The notes beneath the pieces were generated by a model. That model was not told where the DNA came from and made no database searches. It saw nothing but the letters and a program-made list of their open reading frames with translations. A stretch of 64,000 bases of DNA from Poseidonocella sedimentorum (GTDB lineage: Bacteria; Pseudomonadota; Alphaproteobacteria; Rhodobacterales; Rhodobacteraceae). Location of the stretch: the NCBI RefSeq assembly GCF_900116005.1, contig NZ_FOYI01000005.1, positions 62,001 through 126,000 on the forward strand, given 5' to 3'. The position numbers and the translations under genes are program-made. Of the stretch, positions 19,419-27,210 are shown piece after piece. Numbering within the stretch: the stretch's first letter is position 1; each line of letters begins with the position of its first letter.

Positions 19419-20579
19419 ATGACGCTTCACGACCTCATCGCCTATGATCTGCTGCGCGTTGTCTGGTGGCTGCTGATCGGCTTCCTGCTGATCGGATTTG
19501 CGCTGACCGATGGGTTTGACATGGGCGTCGGCACGCTCCTGCCCTTCGTCGCCCGGACGGATATCGAGCGGCGGATGGTGATCAACACCGTGGGCCCGGT
19601 CTGGGAGGGCAACCAGGTCTGGTTCATCCTCGGGGGCGGCGCGATCTTCGCCGCATGGCCGCCACTCTACGCGGTCAGTTTCTCGGGCTTCTACCTTGCG
19701 ATGTTTGCCATCCTCGCCGCGCTGATCGTCCGGCCCGTGGCCTTCAAGTACCGCTCCAAACGCGAGAGCACGCGCTGGCGCACGACGTGGGACTGGGCGC
19801 TTTTCGCGGGCGGGGCGGTGCCGGCGCTGATCTTCGGCGTCGCGGTGGGCAACGTGCTGCAGGGCGTGCCGTTCTACCTCACCGACGACCTCTACGCGAT
19901 GTACGATGGCAGCTTTCACGCCAAGTTCCTCGGGCTTCTCAACCCCTTCGCGCTCCTGACCGGGCTGGTCTCGCTCTCGATGCTGATCACCCATGGCGCG
20001 GCCTGGCTCGGGGTGAAATCCGAGGGCGTGATCGTGGCGCGGGCGCGGCGGATCGCGGTGGTCTCAGGGCTGGTGACGATGGCCGGTTTCGCGCTGGCCG
20101 GGCTCTGGCTCGCGGTGGGGATCGAGGGCTACAGCTTCGCGCAGACCCCGATCACCGACGGGCCCTCCAACCCGCTCCAGAGCGAGGTGATCCGCGGCGG
20201 AAGCTGGCTTGTCGCCTATACGGAGCGCCCGTGGATCATCATCGCCCCCGCGCTCGGCTTCTTCGGCACGGCGCAAGCGATCCGCGGCCTGCGCCGCCAG
20301 TCCGAGCTCGGCACGTTTTTCTGGTCCAAGCTTGCCATCCTGGGGATGATCTCGACGGTCGGGCTCACGATGTTCCCCTTCATCCTGCCCTCGAGCAAGG
20401 ATCCCAACAGCTCGCTCACCGTCTGGGACGCCTCGTCGAGCCACCTGACGCTCTTCATCATGCTGGTCGCGACGCTGATCTTCATGCCGATCATCCTCGC
20501 CTACACGGCTTGGGTCTACAAAGTGCTCTGGGGCAAGGTCACCGAGGCCGACGTCACCGACGCGCCGCAATCCTACTGA
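19419..20579 (+). CDS. cydB: cytochrome bd-type quinol oxidase subunit II
   Basis: This 386-aa protein has about eight or nine membrane helices and is the second core subunit of cytochrome bd. Family motifs are visible: [17 protein letters not shown] near residue 30, [15 protein letters not shown] near 58, and [10 protein letters not shown] near 105. The gene begins 6 nt after cydA, consistent with a fixed subunit ratio. It is followed by the small cydX gene. Confidence 0.95.
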   Translation: MTLHDLIAYDLLRVVWWLLIGFLLIGFALTDGFDMGVGTLLPFVARTDIERRMVINTVGPVWEGNQVWFILGGGAIFAAWPPLYAVSFSGFYLAMFAILAALIVRPVAFKYRSKRESTRWRTTWDWALFAGGAVPALIFGVAVGNVLQGVPFYLTDDLYAMYDGSFHAKFLGLLNPFALLTGLVSLSMLITHGAAWLGVKSEGVIVARARRIAVVSGLVTMAGFALAGLWLAVGIEGYSFAQTPITDGPSNPLQSEVIRGGSWLVAYTERPWIIIAPALGFFGTAQAIRGLRRQSELGTFFWSKLAILGMISTVGLTMFPFILPSSKDPNSSLTVWDASSSHLTLFIMLVATLIFMPIILAYTAWVYKVLWGKVTEADVTDAPQSY

Positions 20580-20604
20580 GCCCCCCTGAGAGAAGGACAT
20601 AACC

Positions 20605-20721
20605 ATGTGGTATTTCGCCTGGCTCCTCGGCCTCCCGCTTGCCGCCGTATTTGCCGTCATGAACGCGATGTGGCTGGAGCTGCGCGAGGATCAGAAGCTC
20701 TCCTCCGAGCCCGAGGATTGA
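20605..20721 (+). CDS. cydX: cytochrome bd small subunit CydX (38 aa)
   Basis: This 38-aa protein is short and easily missed. It starts MWYFAWLLGLPLAA, has one membrane helix, and ends in a charged tail (ELREDQ then an acidic end). The MWYFAW-LG start is the CydX/CbdX signature. CydX stabilises the haem site of cytochrome bd in other bacteria. An AGAAGGA ribosome site lies upstream. It is 25 nt after cydB and 10 nt before the regulator gene. Confidence 0.93.
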   Translation: MWYFAWLLGLPLAAVFAVMNAMWLELREDQKLSSEPED

Positions 20722-20731
20722 ACGCCCCGGC

Positions 20732-21394
20732 ATGACCGATCAGGACTGGATTTCCCGTTTCGCCGGGCTCTCAAGCCTTGAGGCCCCGCTGCGCGAGACG
20801 CTCGTTGCGCGCTCCGCGGTGATTTCCGTGCCGGCGGGGACGATGATCTTCGGCCCGGGCAAGGCGCCGGAAAACCTGCTTCTGCTCCTGAGCGGCACGG
20901 TGCGCGTGCAGCAGCTTTCCGAACAGGGGCGCGAGATCGTGCTCTACCGGGTCCATGCCGGGGAGAGCTGCGTTCTGACCACCGCCTGCCTCATGGCCTA
21001 CGAGGATTATTCCGCCGAAGGCATCGCCGAAACCGAGGTGGAGGCCGCGGCGATCCCGAAATCGGTCTTCGATGACATGATCGCCCGGTCCGGAACCTTT
21101 CGCGAATTCGTCTTCTCGGCCTATTCGCGGCGGATCACCGAGCTGTTCCATGTGATCGAGGAAATCGCCTTCCAGCGGATGGACATCCGGATCGCCGAAA
21201 AGCTTCTCGAACTTATGGGCCGCGATGGCCAGATCCACGCCACGCATCAGAAAATGGCCGCCGAACTCGGCACCGCGCGCGAAGTGGTCTCGCGCCAGCT
21301 CAACGAATTCCAGCGGCGCGGCTGGATCGCCTTGTCGCGCGGGGTGATCGAAATCGTCGACACCGGCGCGCTGGAGGCGCTGGCCGGCTCCTGA
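20732..21394 (+). CDS. Crp/Fnr-family regulator with two cysteines, candidate persulfide sensor
   Basis: This 220-aa regulator has a cyclic-nucleotide-like barrel (about residues 10-120), a dimer helix and a C-terminal winged helix. It has exactly two cysteines, Cys80 and Cys86, in GESCVLTTACL. There is no N-terminal Fnr iron-sulfur cysteine cluster. The recognition helix TAREVVSRQL carries the Arg-Glu-x-x-x-Arg spacing that reads GTGA in CRP. It is co-directional with cydABX (10 nt after cydX) and is followed by the sulfide/persulfide operon. Both operons have a GTGAC-N3-GTCAC palindrome upstream. I infer a thiol-based sensor of reactive sulfur; an oxygen- or redox-sensing role is the alternative. 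Confidence 0.85.
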   Translation: MTDQDWISRFAGLSSLEAPLRETLVARSAVISVPAGTMIFGPGKAPENLLLLLSGTVRVQQLSEQGREIVLYRVHAGESCVLTTACLMAYEDYSAEGIAETEVEAAAIPKSVFDDMIARSGTFREFVFSAYSRRITELFHVIEEIAFQRMDIRIAEKLLELMGRDGQIHATHQKMAAELGTAREVVSRQLNEFQRRGWIALSRGVIEIVDTGALEALAGS

Positions 21395-21428
21395 CCGCCG
21401 CTCCCGCCCCCGCATGACAGCGGGCAGC

Positions 21429-21441
21429 GTGACAATGTCAC
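21429..21441. promoter_or_regulatory. palindrome GTGAC-N3-GTCAC upstream of the persulfide operon
   Basis: The sequence GTGACAATGTCAC has perfect 5-nt arms and lies 55 nt before the first ATG of the sulfur operon. It shares its arms and spacing with the site upstream of cydA. Flanking bases are not symmetric here, unlike the cydA site. It probably binds the Crp/Fnr-type regulator encoded immediately upstream; this is inference. Confidence 0.6.
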
Positions 21442-21496
21442 AGACTTTGGCCTCCTGATGCCTCATTCATTGGTAAACCCTGAATGGAGGCCCCAA

Positions 21497-21694
21497 ATGT
21501 CTACCAATGTCGGAACACTCGATCGCGCGCTGCGCGTCCTGCTCGGGCTCGCCCTGCTTGCCTTGCCCCTCCTCGCCCCGCTTGGCGGCTTCTGGACGGG
21601 CATTTCCCTGATCATCGGGCTGGTCTTCCTCGCCACCGCGGCGCTGCGCCTCTGCCCGATCTACGCAATCTTCAACATCCGGACCTGCAAATGA
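21497..21694 (+). CDS. DUF2892 small membrane protein
   Basis: This 65-aa protein begins MSTNVGTLDRALRVLLGLALLALP and has two membrane helices, then ends CPIYAIFNIRTCK. It is the DUF2892 (YgaP membrane-part-like) family, often found beside rhodaneses and sulfur transporters. The start was placed at the ATG with GGAGG 6 nt upstream; the longer frame begins upstream of this ribosome site. It is the first gene of the sulfur operon and overlaps the next by ATGA. Confidence 0.85.
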   Translation: MSTNVGTLDRALRVLLGLALLALPLLAPLGGFWTGISLIIGLVFLATAALRLCPIYAIFNIRTCK

Positions 21695-22131
21695 CCCCAG
21701 TCACCCAGTTCACCCCCCTGATGTCCTTCGGCGGCGGCCTTCTGATCGGCCTCGCCGTGGTGCTTCTCATGGCCTACGCGGGCCGTATCTTCGGCGCGAC
21801 CGGCGTGCTCGCCGGCGTGATTTCCCCCAATGCGCCCGGCGATCGCGGCTGGCGCGTCGCGACGCTCGCGGGCATGATCTCCGGCCCCCTCGCGGTGGCC
21901 CTCATCACCGGCCAGATCCCGGCCATCACCATGGTGTCCTCGCTGCCCGCCATCGCCATCGGCGGCGTCATCGTCGGCTTCGGCGTGACGCTCGGCTCCG
22001 GCTGCACCTCGGGCCACGGCGTCTGCGGCCTCGCGCGCCTCTCGCCGCGCTCGCTGGTTGCCGTGCCGACCTTCATGCTCACCACCGCGATCACCATCTA
22101 CATCATCCGCCACGTGCTGGGAGGGATCTGA
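21691..22131 (+). CDS. YeeE/YedE half-transporter (first copy)
   Basis: This 146-aa membrane protein is a half-size YeeE/YedE family member. Full-length family members import thiosulfate and use cysteines on the path. The signature GSGCTSGHGVCGLAR lies near residues 100-114. The second half is encoded directly downstream with the same length, as in PmpA/PmpB-like pairs. It starts by overlapping the DUF2892 stop; the longer frame lies inside that gene. It probably moves a reduced sulfur compound; direction is unknown. Confidence 0.88.
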   Translation: MTPVTQFTPLMSFGGGLLIGLAVVLLMAYAGRIFGATGVLAGVISPNAPGDRGWRVATLAGMISGPLAVALITGQIPAITMVSSLPAIAIGGVIVGFGVTLGSGCTSGHGVCGLARLSPRSLVAVPTFMLTTAITIYIIRHVLGGI

Positions 22132-22134
22132 ACC

Positions 22135-22575
22135 ATGCGCCTTGTCATCCACTATCTCATCGGGCTCGTCTTCGGCACGGGCATCGCGATTTCCGGCATG
22201 ATGGATCCGGCCAAGGTCGCGAATTTCTTCGACGTCGCCGGTAGCTGGGATCCCAGCCTCGCCTTCGTCATGGGCGGCGCCGTTCTTGTGGCCTTCTTCG
22301 GCTACCGGCTGGTGCTCAAACGCCCCGCGCCGGTGATCGACACCCAATTCCACCTGCCGCTTTCCACCAAGATCGACGGCCGCCTCGTCGCGGGCGCGGC
22401 GATCTTCGGCGTCGGATGGGGCATCACCGGGCTCTGCCCCGGCGGCGCGATCCCCGCGCTCGGGACCGGCCGCGTCGACGTGCTTGTCTTCTTCGTGATG
22501 ATGGCCGCCGGCATCTGGCTCGGCCGGCAATACACCCACCGCCGCACGCTGCTCGCAACGCGCCGCGCCAGCTGA
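22135..22575 (+). CDS. YeeE/YedE half-transporter (second copy)
   Basis: This 146-aa membrane protein is the partner half of the YeeE/YedE pair. It shows FGTGIAISGMMDPAKVANFFD near residue 12 and the cysteine motif GITGLCPGGAIPALGTG near residue 100. It begins 3 nt after the first copy. Together the two would make one two-part channel for a small sulfur compound such as thiosulfate or a persulfide, which is inference. Confidence 0.88.
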   Translation: MRLVIHYLIGLVFGTGIAISGMMDPAKVANFFDVAGSWDPSLAFVMGGAVLVAFFGYRLVLKRPAPVIDTQFHLPLSTKIDGRLVAGAAIFGVGWGITGLCPGGAIPALGTGRVDVLVFFVMMAAGIWLGRQYTHRRTLLATRRAS

Positions 22576-22592
22576 CCTGACCGGAGGATACC

Positions 22593-23474
22593 ATGACCTA
22601 CCCTGTCAACATGACCGTCACGCCGCGGATCGAGACCTTCTTCGATGCGCCGACCAACACCTTCACCTATGTGGTGAAGGACCCGGCGAGCGACGCCTGC
22701 GCCGTGATCGACAGCGTGCTCGACTTCGACTACGCCGCCGGCCACCTCAGCTTCGAGAGCGCCGACCGGGTGATCGACTATATCCGCGCCGAAGGCCTCA
22801 AGCTGGAGTGGATCATCGAGACTCACGTCCACGCCGATCACCTCTCCGCCGCGCCCTACATCCAGGAAAAGCTCGGCGGCAAGATCGGCGTTGGCGAGAA
22901 GATCACCGTGGTGCAGGAGACCTTCGGCAAGGTCTTCAACGAGGGCACCGAGTTCGAGCGCGACGGCTCGCAGTTCGATGCGCTCTTCAAGGACGGCGAC
23001 CGCTACAAGGTCGGCGAGATGGCGTGTTTCGCGATCTACACGCCGGGCCATACGCCCGCCTGCATGGTCCATGTGATGGGCAACGCGGCCTTTGTCGGCG
23101 ATACGCTCTTCATGCCCGACGGCGGCTCGGCCCGCGCGGATTTCCCCGGCGGCGATGCGGGCGAGCTCTATGACAGCATCCAGAAAGTGCTGAGCCTGCC
23201 CGACGAGATGCGCCTCTTCATGTGCCACGACTACGGGCCAGGCGGCCGCCCCGTCGCCTGGGAGACGACCGTCGCGGAACAGAAGACCAAGAACATCCAC
23301 GTGGGCGAAGGCAAAAGCCGGGAGGCCTTCATCAAGTTCCGTACCGAGCGGGATGCCGCGCTCGACATGCCCAAGCTCATCATCCCTTCGCTGCAGGTCA
23401 ACATGCGCGCGGGCGAGGTGCCCCGGGACGCGGAGGGCGATCCGATGCTCAAAGTGCCAGTGAACAAGCTCTGA
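22593..23474 (+). CDS. ETHE1/Blh-type persulfide dioxygenase (metallo-beta-lactamase fold)
   Basis: This 293-aa metallo-beta-lactamase-fold protein oxidises glutathione persulfide to sulfite in characterised relatives. The metal motif THVHADHLSAAPYI lies near residues 71-84. Further His/Asp ligands are in YTPGHTPACMV, FVGDTLF and FMCHDYGPGGR. The CHDYGPGGR end motif and the start NTFTYVVKDP are those of the ETHE1/Blh branch rather than glyoxalase II. It lies in an operon with sulfur transporters and a TIGR01244 protein, as in bigR-type operons. Confidence 0.9.
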   Translation: MTYPVNMTVTPRIETFFDAPTNTFTYVVKDPASDACAVIDSVLDFDYAAGHLSFESADRVIDYIRAEGLKLEWIIETHVHADHLSAAPYIQEKLGGKIGVGEKITVVQETFGKVFNEGTEFERDGSQFDALFKDGDRYKVGEMACFAIYTPGHTPACMVHVMGNAAFVGDTLFMPDGGSARADFPGGDAGELYDSIQKVLSLPDEMRLFMCHDYGPGGRPVAWETTVAEQKTKNIHVGEGKSREAFIKFRTERDAALDMPKLIIPSLQVNMRAGEVPRDAEGDPMLKVPVNKL

Positions 23475-23483
23475 GGTGATGTG

Positions 23484-23933
23484 ATGCAGATCAACAGGAT
23501 CGATGCGGCGCTCAGCGTCGCGCCCCAACTCAGCCCCGCCGACATGGCGGAGCTCAAGCGACAGGGTTTCGGCGCGGTTGTCTGCAACCGGCCCGATGGC
23601 GAGGAGCCGGGCCAGCCGAACTTTGCCGAGATCGCCAAGGCTGCCGAGGCGGCGGGTCTGGTGGCGCGCTACCTGCCGGTGACTCCCGGCGAATTCCGCG
23701 ATGAGGATGCCGCCCGCTTTGCCGGGATGCTCCGGGACCTGCCCGGCCCGGTCATGGCCTATTGCCGCACCGGTACGCGTTCGGCCACGCTCTGGTCGCT
23801 CGGTGCCGCCGGCGAACGCACCCTCGCCGACATCCTCGCCGCGACCAAGTCGGCGGGGTATGATCTCGACGGGCTGGCCGCGCGCATCGCGCAAGCGGGC
23901 CACCACGCCGCGCCATCCGGCGACGGCCAATAA
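23484..23933 (+). CDS. TIGR01244-family sulfurtransferase/phosphatase-like protein
   Basis: This protein of about 149 aa has a cysteine-phosphatase-like fold. The active-site loop AYCRTGTRSA lies near residue 93, and the N terminus reads SVAPQLSPADMAELKRQGFGAVVCNRPDGEE, both marks of the TIGR01244 (Blh N-terminal domain) family. In other bacteria this domain is fused to, or next to, persulfide dioxygenase and acts as a rhodanese-like sulfurtransferase. A GTG one codon upstream is an alternative start. It is 9 nt after the dioxygenase gene. Confidence 0.85.
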   Translation: MQINRIDAALSVAPQLSPADMAELKRQGFGAVVCNRPDGEEPGQPNFAEIAKAAEAAGLVARYLPVTPGEFRDEDAARFAGMLRDLPGPVMAYCRTGTRSATLWSLGAAGERTLADILAATKSAGYDLDGLAARIAQAGHHAAPSGDGQ

Positions 23934-23952
23934 ACAAGAGGCGGGACACCCC

Positions 23953-25674
23953 ATGCAGCGCTATTTCCCCATCCTCGACTGGGGCCGGACCTACAACAAG
24001 ACAGCCCTGACCAACGACCTCGTCGCCGCGGTGATCGTCACGATCATGCTCATCCCGCAATCGCTTGCCTACGCGCTTCTGGCGGGCCTGCCGCCCGAGG
24101 CGGGGATCTATGCGTCGATCGTGCCGATCCTGCTCTATTCGGTGTTCGGGACAAGCCGCGCGCTGGCCGTCGGGCCGGTGGCGGTCGTCTCGCTCATGAC
24201 GGCGGCGGCCATCGGCAACGTGGTCGAACAGGGGACGGCGGGCTATGCCGCCGCGGCGCTCCTCCTGGCCTTCATGTCGGGGCTCATGCTGCTGGGTCTC
24301 GGGCTGCTCCGTCTCGGCTTTCTCGCCAACTTCCTCAGCCACCCGGTCATCGCCGGGTTTATCACCGCATCGGGCATCCTCATCGCGCTCACCCAGGTCA
24401 AGCACCTGCTGGGGATCGACGCCCATGGCCACAGCCTGCCCGCGCTGCTCGGCTCGCTCGGCGCCCATCTCGGCGAGATAAATCCCATCACGCTGGCGCT
24501 CGGGGTGGGGGCGACAGGGTTTCTCTTCTGGGTCCGCAAGGGGCTCAAACCCTTGCTCCACAGGCTCGGAATCCGGGGAATTCTCGCCGATATCCTCACC
24601 AAGGCCGGACCCGTCGCCGCTGTCGTCGTCACCACGCTGCTCACCGCCGGGTTCGCGCTCGAGAGCCGCGGGGTTGCGATCATCGGAGAGGTGCCGCGCG
24701 CGCTGCCGCCGCTGACATTCCCGCCCATTGACATGGCGCTGATCTCCGAACTCTTCATGCCGGCGCTGCTCATTTCGATCATCGGGTTCGTCGAATCCAT
24801 CTCCGTCGCCCAGACGCTTGCGGCCAAGAAACGCCAGCGGATCGATCCGGATCAGGAGCTGATCGGCCTTGGCGCCGCCAATATCGGCGCGGCCTTCACC
24901 GGCGGCTACCCGGTCACGGGAGGCTTCGCGCGATCGGTCGTGAACTACGATGTCGGCGCCGAGACCCCGGCCGCCGGGGCCTTTACCGCGGTCGGCCTGA
25001 CCATCGCCGCCGTCGCGCTCACGCCGCTGTTCTACTTCCTGCCCAAAGCCACGCTCGCCGCCACCATCGTCGTCGCGGTGCTCTCGCTCGTCGACTTCTC
25101 GATCCTGCGCAAGGCCTGGGCCTATTCTAAGGCCGACTTCGCCGCCGTCGCGGTGACGATCCTCATCACCCTTCTGGCCGGGGTCGAAACCGGCGTCTCT
25201 GCCGGGGTCGCGCTCTCCATCGGGTTGCACCTCTTTCATACCTCGCGCCCGCATGTGGCCGAGGTGGGCCGTGTTCCGGGGACCGAGCATTTCCGCAACA
25301 TTCACCGCCATGACGTCGAGTGCGATCCGACCATCGTCACGCTTCGGGTGGACGAGAGCCTCTACTTCGCCAACGCACGGTTCCTTGAGGACTACATCTA
25401 TGCCCGCGTCGCCAGCGCGCCGGAGATCCGGCATGTGGTGCTGCTGTGTTCGGCGGTGAACGCGATCGACTTCTCGGCGCTGGAAAGCCTTGAGGCCATC
25501 GACGCGCGGCTCAGCGACATGGGCATCAAGCTGCATCTGAGCGAGGTGAAGGGGCCGGTGATGGACAAGCTCGAAAAAAGCCACTTCCTCGATCACCTGA
25601 GCGGCGAGGTCTTCTTGTCCCAGGATCGCGCGATCAGCGCTCTGGCGCGATCGGGCAAGGCCGCCGCTGAGTAA
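23953..25674 (+). CDS. SulP-family anion transporter with STAS domain
   Basis: This 573-aa protein has about eleven to fourteen membrane segments (residues 20-420) followed by a cytoplasmic STAS domain (about 445-560). The SulP signature LIPQSLAYALLAGLPPEAGIYAS is at residues 38-60. SulP proteins carry sulfate, bicarbonate or related anions. At the end of this operon it may export sulfite or sulfate produced by the dioxygenase, or import sulfate; the sequence does not decide. The ATG with GAGGCGGG upstream was chosen over a long frame that begins inside the previous gene. Confidence 0.9.
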   Translation: MQRYFPILDWGRTYNKTALTNDLVAAVIVTIMLIPQSLAYALLAGLPPEAGIYASIVPILLYSVFGTSRALAVGPVAVVSLMTAAAIGNVVEQGTAGYAAAALLLAFMSGLMLLGLGLLRLGFLANFLSHPVIAGFITASGILIALTQVKHLLGIDAHGHSLPALLGSLGAHLGEINPITLALGVGATGFLFWVRKGLKPLLHRLGIRGILADILTKAGPVAAVVVTTLLTAGFALESRGVAIIGEVPRALPPLTFPPIDMALISELFMPALLISIIGFVESISVAQTLAAKKRQRIDPDQELIGLGAANIGAAFTGGYPVTGGFARSVVNYDVGAETPAAGAFTAVGLTIAAVALTPLFYFLPKATLAATIVVAVLSLVDFSILRKAWAYSKADFAAVAVTILITLLAGVETGVSAGVALSIGLHLFHTSRPHVAEVGRVPGTEHFRNIHRHDVECDPTIVTLRVDESLYFANARFLEDYIYARVASAPEIRHVVLLCSAVNAIDFSALESLEAIDARLSDMGIKLHLSEVKGPVMDKLEKSHFLDHLSGEVFLSQDRAISALARSGKAAAE

Positions 25675-25698
25675 GGCTCACGACGTGGAAATCTGTGG

Positions 25699-26112
25699 TC
25701 AGGCGCAGGCGGCGAGGCGCTGCAATTCCATCTCTTCGGAATGAAGCAGGGTCGACAGATCTTCCGCGCTTACCGGTTTGAAAAGATTGCGCCCGGTGTT
25801 GAGAGAACGCGCATCGGCGATCATGCGGGCCGCGATGATATAGGCCGCTTCGCCCCCGGTCACGAACCGGATCCGCAGCGATGACGCGAGATGCGAGATA
25901 TGGTCGATCACCTCGATACCATCCATTTCGGGAAGGTGTACATCAATGAGCAACATCGCCGGGCCGGGATCGACTTTGAGCGTGTCGATCAGCTCATAGC
26001 CGGTTGAACATCTGGTGACTTGCCATCCGTTTTCAAACGCCACTTCGGCGTAGAAATGCGCAAGTTCGTGATCGTCTTCAACTAAAATGAGATGCGGCTT
26101 GAACTGGGACAC
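25699..26112 (-). CDS. receiver-only response regulator
   Basis: This protein of about 137 aa is a single receiver domain. It has LVEDDHE, the phospho-acceptor Asp in LLIDVHLPEMDG, and the conserved Lys in NLFKPVS. No DNA-binding or enzyme domain follows. A GTG at 26112 with GAGGAG 7 nt upstream was taken as start; a GTG at 26130 would add six residues. It may act as a phosphate relay or sink for the kinase at 27179-29161. Confidence 0.85.
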   Translation of the reverse strand: MSQFKPHLILVEDDHELAHFYAEVAFENGWQVTRCSTGYELIDTLKVDPGPAMLLIDVHLPEMDGIEVIDHISHLASSLRIRFVTGGEAAYIIAARMIADARSLNTGRNLFKPVSAEDLSTLLHSEEMELQRLAACA

Positions 26113-26351
26113 CGTGATACTCCTCAACACACTTCCAATTAAGGCTTCATTAATAAGATTTTGTCAACCATAAAGCGCTTTGGATTGAATTTGGAGGTCG
26201 CCCAATCTCTTTTAATAATAGGGCGAGATTAAACGTTTCGTCTAGCGAGCTGAGTCCACACGATAGTTCCCGGACGGGGTGCGCGCGTGCGCGGACATTA
26301 ACCAAGCGTTTACCACTTTGAGGCTAGATAAACGCGCAGGCAGGAGGTTTC
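26113..26351. other. AT-rich divergent promoter region
   Basis: This 239-nt stretch between two divergent receiver genes is clearly richer in A and T than its surroundings, especially 26140-26245. It probably holds promoters in both directions. A CGCCC...GGGCG pair and an overlapping AATCTC...GAGATT pair lie near 26199-26230 and could form alternative hairpins. I see no gene here. Confidence 0.5.
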
Positions 26352-26750
26352 GTGTTGCAAGTTCTTATTGTTGAAGATTGTCCGCAGCTGGCGTTTCTCT
26401 GGAGCGAGGTTCTGTCCGATTCGAAATTCGAATGCGAGACGGTGGCCTCAACCAAGGAAGCGACATCGAGGTTGCTCCGAAAAACCTATGATCTGGTGAT
26501 CCTCGATCTGTTCGTCGATGATGGCAGTACTATCAGTTTGTCGGACTGGATCAGCGTCCGGACGCCGAACCTGCCCATTCTCATGATCACCGGATCCGGG
26601 GTCATGGCCCACGGCGAACATACCGAGGTGGCCAAGGGCGTGAGCTGGTTGTTGCGTAAGCCGGTGGATTTGCGCGATCTTCGGGCGATGGCCGATCATT
26701 TGACGCATCGGGACGCGTGCCCATCTGCAGAGATGAGCGCCCGGTCGTAA
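26352..26750 (+). CDS. receiver-only response regulator
   Basis: This 132-aa protein is a single receiver domain. It has LIVEDCPQ, the phospho-acceptor Asp in LVILDLFVDDG, MITGSG, and the Lys in LLRKPVD. No output domain follows. It starts at GTG with AGGAGG about 4 nt upstream. It is divergent from the receiver at 25699-26112 and convergent with the one at 26812-27210, so three stand-alone receivers lie within 1.5 kb. Confidence 0.85.
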   Translation: MLQVLIVEDCPQLAFLWSEVLSDSKFECETVASTKEATSRLLRKTYDLVILDLFVDDGSTISLSDWISVRTPNLPILMITGSGVMAHGEHTEVAKGVSWLLRKPVDLRDLRAMADHLTHRDACPSAEMSARS

Positions 26751-26811
26751 ATACCCCTGATAAAGGACTGAAAGCGATTAAACCTGACCTTTTAAGCAAG
26801 GTCAGGGATCG

Positions 26812-27210
26812 CTAGAGATGTAAGCTCAACAGCGCCCGAAGGTCCGCCATGCGAACCGGCTTCGCCACAGCGCTGGTGAAGCCATAATCCTTGACGCGCT
26901 CCGCATCCTGCCAGCGCCCGTCAGCAGAGACGGCAATGATCGGGATATTCCGCGGCGGATGATCGGGCAGGGCGCGAATCTCGTTCACGGCCTCCTGCCC
27001 CGATTTCTTGGGCAGGTGAATATCCATCAGGATCAGGTCAACCGGGCACGAACCGTTCTTCGCCGCTTGCACACCAAGCTCGCCGTCCTCCGCAAAAATC
27101 GCATCATAGCCGAGATCTTCAAGCATCTCGGACATCATGAAGCGACTAAGCGGGTCGTCCTCAACGACAAGAATTTGGCTAGGCAAGCTGATTCTCCCTC
27201 GGTTTCTCAT
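26812..27210 (-). CDS. receiver-only response regulator downstream of the histidine kinase
   Basis: This 132-aa protein is a single receiver domain with VVEDDPLS, the phospho-acceptor Asp in LILMDIHLPKKSG, AVSADG, and the Lys in AVAKPVR. It follows the kinase gene on the same strand and begins inside its last 32 nt if the ATG at 27210 is used. A TTG at 27186 with GGGAG upstream would also work. The overlap suggests coupled translation, so this is the most likely direct partner of that kinase. Confidence 0.87.
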   Translation of the reverse strand: MRNRGRISLPSQILVVEDDPLSRFMMSEMLEDLGYDAIFAEDGELGVQAAKNGSCPVDLILMDIHLPKKSGQEAVNEIRALPDHPPRNIPIIAVSADGRWQDAERVKDYGFTSAVAKPVRMADLRALLSLHL

